64,000 nt of DNA from Candidatus Planktophila sp. (GTDB lineage: Bacteria > Actinomycetota > Actinomycetes > Nanopelagicales > Nanopelagicaceae): contig JAUXRP010000040.1 of NCBI GenBank assembly GCA_030681675.1, positions 1-64,000 of the forward strand, given 5' to 3'. Of the stretch, positions 7,289-15,852 are shown one piece after another. How positions within the stretch are numbered: position 1 is the first letter of the stretch; each line of letters begins with the position of its first letter. Below the pieces are notes generated by a model. The model had not been told where the DNA came from. It saw nothing but the letters and a program-made list of their open reading frames with translations, and ran no database searches. The position numbers were made by a program, and so were the translations under genes.

Positions 7289-8833
7289 TTACTGGGTGCA
7301 GGTAATGTTTTGAGTCGGAATATCGCCAGATACCAGATATGCATCTACGGCGTCATCAGTACAGGCAGAGCCCCGGCCATAGCCGGTATGGCCTTCACCG
7401 CGTAAAGTGACTAAACGAGAGCCTTTAATGTAGGCGGCAAGTGCTTTGGCCCACAAATATGGTGTCGCAGGATCTTGGGTAGTTCCGATAATCAGAACAG
7501 GGGTCGCTGTATTTTCAATTTGAGCAGAGTTGTGATCAATGGTAATCACCGTACGATTAATTCTCCGATTCAATGTGTTGCATGTGATTCCGCTAAAGGC
7601 AACATAGGGACCAAATACTGGAGCGGCCTTAGCAAACTTCGCTGAAGCCAGACGGATGGCTTCATTACTTCGAATCTGCTGCCAATCTAAGCAGTTAATA
7701 ATTATGTTGGCATCATTTTGATTGTCTTTATATGTTCCATCACTCTTTCGCCCGTTGTACCCATCGGCCAACTGAGCAAAACCCGTTCCATCTCCGAGTA
7801 ACGCTTGTGAAATTGCATTTCGTAATTGCGGCCAACCTGTTTCATCGTCATAGAGTGCGGCTGCCGTCCCTGTCACAACGAGTCCCTCTGTTATCTGACG
7901 CTTCTGCCTTGTAGTTTTATCAGTTGTTGTTAATGGTTGATTCGAAACTCTACTAAACAGATCGATAAAGAATTGTGGGGTTGCATCAATAGGCAATGGG
8001 CAGTTCTCATTTTTAAAACAATCGGTCATAAAGTTAGCGAGGGCTTTATCAAATCCAATAGCTTGAACTAATGTTTGTTGCTCAATTGAAATACCTGGAT
8101 GAATAGCTCCATCTAAAACAAAACGGCCCACTTTCTCTGGAAAATCTTGGGCATATAGAGTTCCTAAATATGTTCCATATGAAAAACCCATGTAGTTGAG
8201 TTTCGCGTCACCGAGGCTTTGGCGCAGTAGCTCCATGTCGTGGGCGGCATCGCGTGTTGAAAAGTGAGCAAGGTTGGGTACCTTATCTACACACTCATCT
8301 ATAAAGCTTTGGGTCTCAATGATCGCCTGAGCGAATTCGGCGTCGTTATCGGGCTTTGGATCACCAGATAGCAAGGCATCTTGTTCTGAGGCGTTTAGGC
8401 ATTGAATAGCCGTGGATTGGCCTACCCCACGTGGGTCAAAGCCTACGATGTCATAGCGCTCCAAGATCTCAGGGTTCAGAAGGAATTCGGCGTTAAGGGC
8501 GAATTCAATCCCGCTTACTCCAGGTCCACCTGGGTTAACGACGAGTGAACCAAGTCGCTCATGCTGATTCTGATCTCTGTAGCGAAGTACTGCAATATCG
8601 AATTCACCCAGTGAAGCATCGCTGTAGTCGATAGGAACTTTTAACGTCGCGCATTGAAAACCACCGTTACAACTTTTCCACGCTAATTTCGAAACGTCGT
8701 TGCTAGCCGTTGGAAATGGTGCCCTAGCAGTTGACGAACAACTTGAGAGTAAGAGAGCAGTTATTGCAATAACTAGCGCGCATTTATTTTTTAAGATTTC
8801 AAGACCTGTCTCTTGTTCAACGGGCAAGGACAC
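7289..8833 (-). CDS. Lipoprotein alpha/beta hydrolase, TAP-like peptidase
   Basis: A 514-residue exported hydrolase of the SlpD/tripeptidyl-aminopeptidase type. The N-terminal hydrophobic stretch ends in LLLSSC, a good lipobox, so it is probably membrane-anchored. Motifs: NPGGPGVSG (oxyanion region), GFDPRGVGQS, the nucleophile elbow MGFSYGTYLG and a C-terminal GTTQDPATPY ... LVTLRGEGHTGYG with the Asp and His of the triad. The start is GTG and overlaps the end of holB by 17 bases. Neighbours in other actinobacteria are likewise holB and tmk, so the order is ancestral. It should trim N-terminal tripeptides from external peptides. Confidence 0.85.
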   Translation of the reverse strand: MSLPVEQETGLEILKNKCALVIAITALLLSSCSSTARAPFPTASNDVSKLAWKSCNGGFQCATLKVPIDYSDASLGEFDIAVLRYRDQNQHERLGSLVVNPGGPGVSGIEFALNAEFLLNPEILERYDIVGFDPRGVGQSTAIQCLNASEQDALLSGDPKPDNDAEFAQAIIETQSFIDECVDKVPNLAHFSTRDAAHDMELLRQSLGDAKLNYMGFSYGTYLGTLYAQDFPEKVGRFVLDGAIHPGISIEQQTLVQAIGFDKALANFMTDCFKNENCPLPIDATPQFFIDLFSRVSNQPLTTTDKTTRQKRQITEGLVVTGTAAALYDDETGWPQLRNAISQALLGDGTGFAQLADGYNGRKSDGTYKDNQNDANIIINCLDWQQIRSNEAIRLASAKFAKAAPVFGPYVAFSGITCNTLNRRINRTVITIDHNSAQIENTATPVLIIGTTQDPATPYLWAKALAAYIKGSRLVTLRGEGHTGYGRGSACTDDAVDAYLVSGDIPTQNITCTQ

Positions 8834-9998
8834 ACATTAGAGCTTCGATGGTTAGGAGTGGCGCAGCATTGTGGCTCAAGTTCGTGCGTGCCTCCATAAT
8901 TGCATTGATCTTATGTATCGTCATGTGCGCCTTAGTGTTTTTAGCATATGTGGTGATCTGATGTTCGATCTCTTTGTTTATTAATGCATCAACGCTACCG
9001 GCTTGCACCATCATGACATCGCGGTAGAAAGTCGCAATATCCAGAAGCGCAGCATCAAGGCTATCTCGAACCATTCGTGTGCTACGAGTTTTTTGCTCTT
9101 TCTCTAACTCTTTAATTGCTTTGCTGGCGCCGCTTGCCATACCGCGACCGGTTGCACCTTTTCCATAAGCAAGGGATAAAGCATCTAACTCACTCTGGTT
9201 ACGCTCATCAGCTGATGTTTGTGCCTGTTCCGTTGCTAGATCGATCAGCGTTTGGGCCGCTGCAAAGGCCGATGAGATTCCTTTCAATGAAAGCGGAAGT
9301 TTCATAATCGTGGTGCGGGTGTTGCGCACCGCTTCGTTCTTAGCTAAATATTTCGCACGACCGATATGTCCTTGACTTACGCGGGCGGCAAAGTCAGCCA
9401 TCGCCGGATTGATTCCATCGCGGTTTTCCAGAACCCGTGCAACGGCGGCAGTCGAAGGTGTAACTAACTGCACGTGACGGCATCGGCTACGAATCGTCGG
9501 CAAAACATCATGCAAAGTCGGTGCACACAAAAGCCAGACCGTGCGGCTGCCAGGCTCCTCAATCGCTTTTAGTAGCGCGTTTGCCGCAGATTCGGTTAGT
9601 CGATCAGCATCTTCCATCACTACTATTCGCCAGCCGCCCATCGAAGGCGCCCATGCAACGCGGGCTAGGAGTTCGCGCACCTCATCAACCTTGATCGATA
9701 AACCCTCTGTACGCACAACCTCAACATCGGGGTGTGCGCCATGTACGACGCTGCGACAGGCATTGCATACTCCGCAGCCATCGTTTGGACAAACAAGGGC
9801 CTGAGCAAAAGCTATAGCGGCCGTTGATCGGCCAGATCCTGGCGGACCGGTAAAGAGCCAGGCATGGACCATCTGGTTATTTATTCCCTCTTCAGAGTTG
9901 CTCTCGCCGTTTCTTGTTGAGGCTACTGCCTTCTGTAAAATTTCAACCACATGGGCTTGTCCAACTAAATTCTCGTAAACGCTCGTTATTGAGCTCAC
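8817..9998 (-). CDS. holB: DNA polymerase III subunit delta'
   Basis: A 393-residue clamp-loader subunit. It has a P-loop-like GPPGSGRST at about 50, a zinc-binding CPNDGCGVCNAC, a Walker B-like EDADRL and the SRC motif (IRSRCRHV) shared by clamp-loader AAA+ proteins. The C-terminal helical part is typical of actinobacterial delta'. The ATG overlaps the stop of the MFS/tmk gene by four bases, so replication and dTMP synthesis genes are coupled. Confidence 0.92.
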   Translation of the reverse strand: MSSITSVYENLVGQAHVVEILQKAVASTRNGESNSEEGINNQMVHAWLFTGPPGSGRSTAAIAFAQALVCPNDGCGVCNACRSVVHGAHPDVEVVRTEGLSIKVDEVRELLARVAWAPSMGGWRIVVMEDADRLTESAANALLKAIEEPGSRTVWLLCAPTLHDVLPTIRSRCRHVQLVTPSTAAVARVLENRDGINPAMADFAARVSQGHIGRAKYLAKNEAVRNTRTTIMKLPLSLKGISSAFAAAQTLIDLATEQAQTSADERNQSELDALSLAYGKGATGRGMASGASKAIKELEKEQKTRSTRMVRDSLDAALLDIATFYRDVMMVQAGSVDALINKEIEHQITTYAKNTKAHMTIHKINAIMEARTNLSHNAAPLLTIEALMCVLAR

Positions 9999-12196
9999 TT
10001 CTTGGTGGCCGCCTTTTTCACTACAGGCTTCTTGCCCGCCTTTGTGGCAGATTTTCTTACCGCTTGAGTACTGCTCTTCACGGCTTTCGTTGCACTTGCT
10101 GAAGTCCTTTGAGCTGTACTCCTAACCGCTTTATTAACTGCGCGTATTGGACGCAGCAATAGTGCGCCTTTATCTTCTCGGGCGTTGCGCTTAAGTGCGG
10201 CTATCTCACTGACACGAGAGATAATTGCAGTATGTATTTCATCAATCGATTGATTGCCATCGACAATGAAATATCGTTCTGGATCTAAGAGTGAGAGTTG
10301 TATGAACTCCTGTCGAACACGTTCGTGAAAATCTAAGGGTTGTGATTCCAAACGATCTTTGTTGTGTAAACGCGCCAGGCCTATTTCTGCTGGTAGGTCG
10401 ATGATTATTGTAAGCGTTGGAAATAGAGACTCTGTTGCCCAGCGCGAAATTCGAGCGACTTCTCCAGGCTCTAAAATTCGACCCGCGCCTTGATATGCAA
10501 TCGATGAATCAAAGTATCGATCACTAATGACCACATCGCCTCTGGCAAGGGCTGGGCGTATAACCTTAAAGACATGGTTTGCGCGATCGGCGGCATACAA
10601 CAAAGCCTCAGCCCTTGGACTGATGTCGCCAGTTGAGTGAGAGAGTAAAATCTTTCGAATCTCAATTCCTAAATCACTTCCCCCAGGTTCGCGGGATAAA
10701 ACAACGCTTTCGCCCTCTTGTTCTAACCATGCTTTCAATAACTTCGCTTGCGTAGATTTTCCAATGCCTTCGCCGCCTTCAAAGGCGATGAATATTCCCT
10801 TGGTTGGTTCGCCAGTAATACTGCCAAGTTCACCTTTAAGTGCATTTGAAATATCTGACCAGAGAGAGATATTTGGGCGATCTTTCATTTGATGATATGA
10901 GGCCATACCGATTAACGAAGCGATAAGACCGGCAAGGAGAATTGTTACCGAGGCTCCGTTATAACTTACCTGTGTGTTTTGAAATCTAAATGTGTTTTGA
11001 CCAACTGCGGCGGCGATCAAGGGGGCAATAGCTAAAACGCCTACTAAAACCACGCGGATCAGGCTTTGCACGAAGGCAAAAGTCCGTCCGCGAACATCGT
11101 CAGCGACCTCCATACCTAGCATCGTGAAGCCAGTGACCCATGAAATTCCACTGAAAGCGCCTAATGTAATAACGGTAAATACGGCAAGAACTAGGTTAGG
11201 GATAGCCGCAAGTACAACGAGAAAAAGGCCAGCGATTGTTAGTGATGCGCCAAATAATCGTCTCCGAGAAAACTGTGCAAAAATCTTAGGACCAAATGCA
11301 ATACCGCCAGCTAAACCGGTAAAAACTGCGCCAAAAAGTACGCCATAGGCGGCTTCTCCTCCACCTAAATCTCCAACAAAAGTTCGGGCTAAACCGATAA
11401 CCGCGCCGGCGGCGATAAATGCGCCAACCATTCCAACGACCAAGCCGCGAATAATTTTAGATGAACTAACGGCCTTCCAGCCTTCAAGTAAGGATTTAAG
11501 AATTCCAGTTTCGGTGGCATGTTTTGCTGCAGCACCCTTAGGGATTTCATGTAAGTTGAAAATTGTAAATGCGGCGAAAGCGAAGCTAGCTGCATTTACA
11601 TACAGTGCAACATCAACGGCCGTTGCACTAAAACCCGGAATGATTGCGACAAAGGCCGATGTAAAGAGCGAGAGTAGAGTAAATAGAGCTGCGGCAATTG
11701 GCGCAGTGCCATATGCGGCAAGCAAAGAGACTTGATTAGCCGACTCTAATTTTTCACGCGGAACAAGATTTGGAACAGATGCCTCTTTAGCCGGCGACCA
11801 AAAGAGCGTTACGCATTCCACTAAAATAGTTGCCGTGTATAACCAAAAATAATTTTGTGCCAGTGGTATGGAAATGTACAGTGCAGAGCGTATAACATCA
11901 CACGCGACCATTAATTTACGCCGATCAAAGCGATCGGCGATTACACCCGCGATTGGACCTAAGAAAACCGCGGGTAATAATCGTGCAATGAATACACCAG
12001 CAATGGCAAAGTTCGCTGTTGTGTAATCTCCGCCAGAGAGTTGTTGAGCTAACGCTGTTGTTGCTAAAAGGCCCAGCCAATCACCAAGTGAGGAAAAGAC
12101 CATCGAGTTCCAGAGTTTTCGAAAGGGCCTAATCGCTAGAACACCCCTTGTTAGATCCTGCGCCGGAGCGGCAGGGTTTGGCAGAGTTCTAGACAT
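9995..12196 (-). CDS. tmk: Fusion of MFS transporter and dTMP kinase
   Basis: 733 residues. The first about 440 form an MFS membrane domain (about 12 helices; ADRFDRRKLM loop). At about residue 464 a complete thymidylate kinase begins: P-loop GGEGIGKST, the DR(Y/F) segment SDRYFDSSIAYQG, REPGG, and a LID region near RLESQPLDFHERV. A Lys/Ala/Thr-rich basic tail (about 675-733) ends the protein. The kinase makes dTDP from dTMP. The transporter substrate is unknown. Similar MFS-kinase fusions occur at this locus in other actinobacteria, so I regard it as real rather than a sequencing artefact. Confidence 0.92.
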   Translation of the reverse strand: MSRTLPNPAAPAQDLTRGVLAIRPFRKLWNSMVFSSLGDWLGLLATTALAQQLSGGDYTTANFAIAGVFIARLLPAVFLGPIAGVIADRFDRRKLMVACDVIRSALYISIPLAQNYFWLYTATILVECVTLFWSPAKEASVPNLVPREKLESANQVSLLAAYGTAPIAAALFTLLSLFTSAFVAIIPGFSATAVDVALYVNAASFAFAAFTIFNLHEIPKGAAAKHATETGILKSLLEGWKAVSSSKIIRGLVVGMVGAFIAAGAVIGLARTFVGDLGGGEAAYGVLFGAVFTGLAGGIAFGPKIFAQFSRRRLFGASLTIAGLFLVVLAAIPNLVLAVFTVITLGAFSGISWVTGFTMLGMEVADDVRGRTFAFVQSLIRVVLVGVLAIAPLIAAAVGQNTFRFQNTQVSYNGASVTILLAGLIASLIGMASYHQMKDRPNISLWSDISNALKGELGSITGEPTKGIFIAFEGGEGIGKSTQAKLLKAWLEQEGESVVLSREPGGSDLGIEIRKILLSHSTGDISPRAEALLYAADRANHVFKVIRPALARGDVVISDRYFDSSIAYQGAGRILEPGEVARISRWATESLFPTLTIIIDLPAEIGLARLHNKDRLESQPLDFHERVRQEFIQLSLLDPERYFIVDGNQSIDEIHTAIISRVSEIAALKRNAREDKGALLLRPIRAVNKAVRSTAQRTSASATKAVKSSTQAVRKSATKAGKKPVVKKAATKK

Positions 12197-12242
12197 GGCG
12201 CGAAGTCTATCGGGGCGTACTGATGCGACCTATAGAGGCTCA

Positions 12243-12265
12243 AACCCCCTTATTTAAAGGGGGTT
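12243..12265. other. Perfect G/C-arm hairpin between tmk and vapB
   Basis: Perfect 9-bp arms AACCCCCTT and AAGGGGGTT around ATTTA. It lies in the divergent gap between the MFS/tmk start and the vapB operator. No gene ends here, so a terminator makes little sense. An operator or insulator is possible. Confidence 0.45.
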
Positions 12266-12271
12266 ATCAGG

Positions 12272-12299
12272 TGTAGCACAAATATACTTTTGTGCTACA
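12272..12299 (+). promoter_or_regulatory. VapBC operator overlapping the -10
   Basis: Perfect 11-bp arms TGTAGCACAAA (12272-12282) and TTTGTGCTACA (12289-12299) flank the six bases TATACT (12283-12288), which read as a -10 element. The antitoxin ATG is at 12307. Protein bound to both arms would sit on the promoter, giving tight autorepression. Confidence 0.7.
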
Positions 12300-12306
12300 G
12301 TGAACC

Positions 12307-12651
12307 ATGACCACAGCGGCAAAAAAAACAAAGAAGTCAGGACCTTCTGAGAAAAGTGCAGAAGCAACTATCACTACACAAACAGTCGGCGTTCGCGAAC
12401 TTCGCCAATCGGCATCAAAAATATTAGATCAAGTAAAAGATGGCGTTGTATTTGAAATCACAGAGCATGGAGTTCCAGTTGCTCGATTGGTTCCAATTAC
12501 TAAATCTCTCTATGAGGAATATATCGCTGCAGGATTAATCATTCCTGCAGAAAATCCCATAACACATTTCGAGGTACCAACGTTCAAATTGAAGGGTAAG
12601 AAAACTTCCACTGAACTTCTTATGGAGATTCGCGCAGAGGCACGCTATTGA
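12307..12651 (+). CDS. Phd/YefM-type antitoxin of a VapBC pair
   Basis: 114 residues. A Lys-rich lead (1-22) precedes the Phd-like DNA-binding fold VGVRELRQSASKILDQV followed by VFEITEHGVPVARLVP. The C-terminal part (FKLKGKKTSTELLMEIRAEARY) likely binds the PIN toxin. It overlaps the toxin start by four bases (TTGA). The module sits between topA and tmk, which are neighbours in many actinobacteria, so it is an insertion in a conserved block. Confidence 0.85.
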   Translation: MTTAAKKTKKSGPSEKSAEATITTQTVGVRELRQSASKILDQVKDGVVFEITEHGVPVARLVPITKSLYEEYIAAGLIIPAENPITHFEVPTFKLKGKKTSTELLMEIRAEARY

Positions 12652-13040
12652 GTTGGTACGCAGATAGCTCTGCGCTTCTTAAGCTGCTAATTGTAGAGAA
12701 GGAGTCCGTTGCCTTAACAGATTTTATTGATTTCACAATAAAGAGTTCTGTTTTAACTCGAGTAGAGGTGATTCGTACACTTCACAAAATTGCTCCGGAA
12801 AAGATCACTGACGCTCAAATAATTCTTGATGGAATTGATTTGACTCCTGTAAATCCCGCTATCCTGAATGTAGCTGAAAACTTCTCTCCTTCAATAACTC
12901 TGAAATCATTAGATGCACTCCATATAGCAACAGTGATCTTCTTAGATAAATCAGTTGAGGGTGTTATAACGTATGACAAAGCCATGATTAAGAACGCTAA
13001 AGAACTAGGGATTAAAGTTATATCCCCTGGTATGAAGTAG
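12648..13040 (+). CDS. PIN-domain toxin (VapC family)
   Basis: 130 residues. The PIN ribonuclease core is visible: WYADSSALLKL with the first acidic residue, the Glu in LTRVEVIRTL, and the distal acidic pair in LKSLDALHIATVIFL and VITYDKAMI. These four acidic positions coordinate Mg2+ in the family. Expected to cleave tRNA or rRNA when free of antitoxin. It starts with TTG within the antitoxin stop. Its stop abuts the topA stop (13041) with no gap. Confidence 0.87.
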   Translation: MSWYADSSALLKLLIVEKESVALTDFIDFTIKSSVLTRVEVIRTLHKIAPEKITDAQIILDGIDLTPVNPAILNVAENFSPSITLKSLDALHIATVIFLDKSVEGVITYDKAMIKNAKELGIKVISPGMK

Positions 13041-15818
13041 TTACTCTGCATTTTTCGTTATCGCTTTTCCTGACGCAGCTTTTTTCGCCGCCTTCTTAGC
13101 GCCAGCTTTCTTTATAACATTCTTAGTAAGTGTTGGTGCGGTGTCGCCCTTCTTTGGCTTCGCAGCCGCCTTCTTCCGGGATTTTTTAGGCGAAGGTCCG
13201 TTTTCGGCCTCCCAGGCTCGGCGACCCGCTAGGAGCTCTAATCCACGCTCAAGAGTCATGCCCTCTGCCGTATCGCCTCGGCGAAGCGTTGCATTTGTTT
13301 CACCGTCTGTGACATACATGCCGAAACGTCCATCTTTAATAATTAATGGTTTCGCGCTTACTGGATCCACGCCTAACTCTTTAACTGGCGGTTTAGCCAC
13401 ACCACGGCGTCGCTCTTTAGGTTTCGAATAAATTTCTAGCGCTTCATCCAGAGTCAATGAAAATAATTGATCTTCAGAGGTCAACGTGCGGCTATCAACA
13501 CCAGCCTTTAAGTACGGCCCATAACGTCCGTTTTGCACTGTAATCTCATCGCCAGCTGAATTTGTTCCTAGGGTTCGCGGAAGTGCGAGAAGTTGTAGCG
13601 CATCTTCATAGGTAACGGTGTCAAGTGTCATTGTGGAAAGAAGTGATGCAGTTTTAGCTTTAGGTGCATCGGCCTTCTTTCGCTTCTTTTTTCCAGTTGC
13701 AGTCAACTCTGGTTCAACAACGGGTAGAACTTCAGTGATGTATGGACCAAAGCGTCCGCTCTTTGCAATCACAGGAAATCCAGTTGCAGGATCAATTCCT
13801 AGATCGCGCTCACCTGATGGTGCCTCTAATAACTCAATTGCTTTTGCAAGTGTTAACTCATCGGGTGCTAATGACTCAGGGATATTTGCTAACTTACGCT
13901 CTTCATCGGGCAAGTTCTCTTGCAAATATGCACCGTATCGACCTACACGAATTTCAATCGTGTCAGATAAGTTCATGGTGTTAGTTGCTCGTGCATCAAT
14001 AACACCAAGGTCTGCAGATAATTCATTTAATCCTGGCTGTCCATCGACACCATAAAAGAAATCCCGCAGCCAATCCACGCGTCCAGCTTCACCGGAGGCA
14101 ATCTTGTCTAGATCCTCTTCCATGCTGGCGGTAAACTCATAATCAACTAGCTTTGTGAAGTGCGTTTCAAGCAGACCAGTTACTGAAAAAGCTAAGAAAG
14201 TTGGCACCAATGCGCGGCCACGCTTATAGACATAACCACGATCTTGAATCGTTTGAATAATCGATGCAAAAGTCGATGGGCGGCCAATACCGAGCTCTTC
14301 TAACTTCTTAACAAGGGTCGGTTCGGTATAACGGGCTGGGGACTTGGTTTCATGGCCTTCGCAGGTGTATTCATTAACTTTAACGGTTTGGCCAAGCGCC
14401 ATCGCAGGTAGGCGCTTACCTTCGCTCTCTTCCTCTTTGTTTTCTTCAGTGTTGATTTCATCATAGGCCGCTAAGAAGCCGGCAAAAGTAATCACCGATC
14501 CATTAGCGCGGAAGATAGTTGCTTTGCCGTCATTTGTTTGTGCATCAAAGTCAACACGCATCTGTAGTTTCTTTGCATCGGCCATCTGCGATGCAACGGT
14601 GCGTTTCCAGATTAAGTCATAGAGTGCGAACTCATCACGTGATAGTTCTGAGGCTAACTCTCCAGGGGTTTTAAAGCTTTCTCCCGCTGGGCGGATGGCT
14701 TCATGCGCCTCTTGTGCATTTTTAGTTTTACCTTGATATATGCGTGGGCTATCTGCAACATGATCAGCGCCATAGAGTGCTTTTGCAGCCTTGCGTGCCG
14801 CATCGATAGCTTGAGCAGATAAGTTGACGCTATCGGTACGCATGTAAGTGATGTAACCGTTTTCATATAAACGTTGCGCGATGCGCATTGTTATCTGTGC
14901 ACCCCAACCAAGTCGGCTGCCCGCATCTTGTTGCATCGTCGATGTTGTAAAAGGTGGCTTAGGGCGCTCGGTTCGTGGGCTTTCCTCCATTGACTTAACA
15001 ATGAGCGATGAGGATTTAAGTGAACCAACTAACTGCTTAGCACCGGTTTCATCGAGTAATAAAATATTGTCAAGAGATTTTTCTTTTACCGCTCCATCGG
15101 CACCAAAGTCACTTGTTGACGCAACTTTTTTCCCGTCAACTTCTAATAAACGTGCGTTAAAACCCAGCGCCGTGATTGCCGCTAAATCCCACCAGCCCGA
15201 TGAGATAAAGGCCATGCGTTCGCGCTCTTTCTCAACGATTAAACGCGTTGCAACGGATTGCACACGCCCAGCTGAAATTCTCGGCATAACTTTTTTCCAT
15301 AAAACAGGTGAGAGTCGGTAACCAAATAAACGATCCAGTACGCGGCGAGTTTCCTGAGCATCGATTAAGTGGTAATCCAAGTCGCGGGTATTTTCAACGG
15401 CCGATTGAATCGCCTCTTTAGTGATCTCGTTAAAGACCATGCGCTTAATCGGCACTTTGGGTTGCAGGACCTCGACTAGGTGCCAGGCGATAGCTTCGCC
15501 TTCGCGATCCTCATCCGTTGCCAGAATTAATTCTTCGGCGTTTTTCATGAGCTCTTTTAACTCAGCGACCTTGGCCCGCTTATCTGGGTTAATGACATAT
15601 AGGGGGGCGAAATCGTTTTCGATATCGACGCCCTCTTTAGCCCAAGCGATTTTTTTATACTCTTTTGGGATATCGGCTGCACGCTGAGGGAGATCACGTA
15701 TATGCCCGACGCTAGCCTCGACGACGTATCCGTCGCCGAGGTAGGCGCCAATCTTCCTGGCCTTTGCCGGTGATTCGACAATCACCAACTTAATCAGGTC
15801 AGTTTTTACTTTTGCCAT
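13041..15818 (-). CDS. topA: DNA topoisomerase I
   Basis: A 925-residue type IA topoisomerase that relaxes negative supercoils. The N-terminal TOPRIM begins KLVIVESPAKARKIG with DEDREGEAIAWHL. The active-site tyrosine is Tyr325 in YITYMRTDS. Several C-terminal Topo_C repeats (GRYGAYLQ, GRFGPYITE, GRYGPYLKAG, GRFGMYVTDG) are followed by a Lys/Ala-rich tail, as in other actinobacterial TopA, which lacks the zinc fingers of the E. coli enzyme. The stop directly touches the VapC stop. Confidence 0.96.
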   Translation of the reverse strand: MAKVKTDLIKLVIVESPAKARKIGAYLGDGYVVEASVGHIRDLPQRAADIPKEYKKIAWAKEGVDIENDFAPLYVINPDKRAKVAELKELMKNAEELILATDEDREGEAIAWHLVEVLQPKVPIKRMVFNEITKEAIQSAVENTRDLDYHLIDAQETRRVLDRLFGYRLSPVLWKKVMPRISAGRVQSVATRLIVEKERERMAFISSGWWDLAAITALGFNARLLEVDGKKVASTSDFGADGAVKEKSLDNILLLDETGAKQLVGSLKSSSLIVKSMEESPRTERPKPPFTTSTMQQDAGSRLGWGAQITMRIAQRLYENGYITYMRTDSVNLSAQAIDAARKAAKALYGADHVADSPRIYQGKTKNAQEAHEAIRPAGESFKTPGELASELSRDEFALYDLIWKRTVASQMADAKKLQMRVDFDAQTNDGKATIFRANGSVITFAGFLAAYDEINTEENKEEESEGKRLPAMALGQTVKVNEYTCEGHETKSPARYTEPTLVKKLEELGIGRPSTFASIIQTIQDRGYVYKRGRALVPTFLAFSVTGLLETHFTKLVDYEFTASMEEDLDKIASGEAGRVDWLRDFFYGVDGQPGLNELSADLGVIDARATNTMNLSDTIEIRVGRYGAYLQENLPDEERKLANIPESLAPDELTLAKAIELLEAPSGERDLGIDPATGFPVIAKSGRFGPYITEVLPVVEPELTATGKKKRKKADAPKAKTASLLSTMTLDTVTYEDALQLLALPRTLGTNSAGDEITVQNGRYGPYLKAGVDSRTLTSEDQLFSLTLDEALEIYSKPKERRRGVAKPPVKELGVDPVSAKPLIIKDGRFGMYVTDGETNATLRRGDTAEGMTLERGLELLAGRRAWEAENGPSPKKSRKKAAAKPKKGDTAPTLTKNVIKKAGAKKAAKKAASGKAITKNAE

Positions 15819-15852
15819 GTAGTCCTTTTAGTCGAGGAAGTGCGAGCTCTGT

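Noticed and set aside
13141-14055. Plus-strand ORFs inside topA
   Set aside because: Shadows of a well-supported essential gene; composition mirrors the antisense of Lys/Ala-rich coding sequence.
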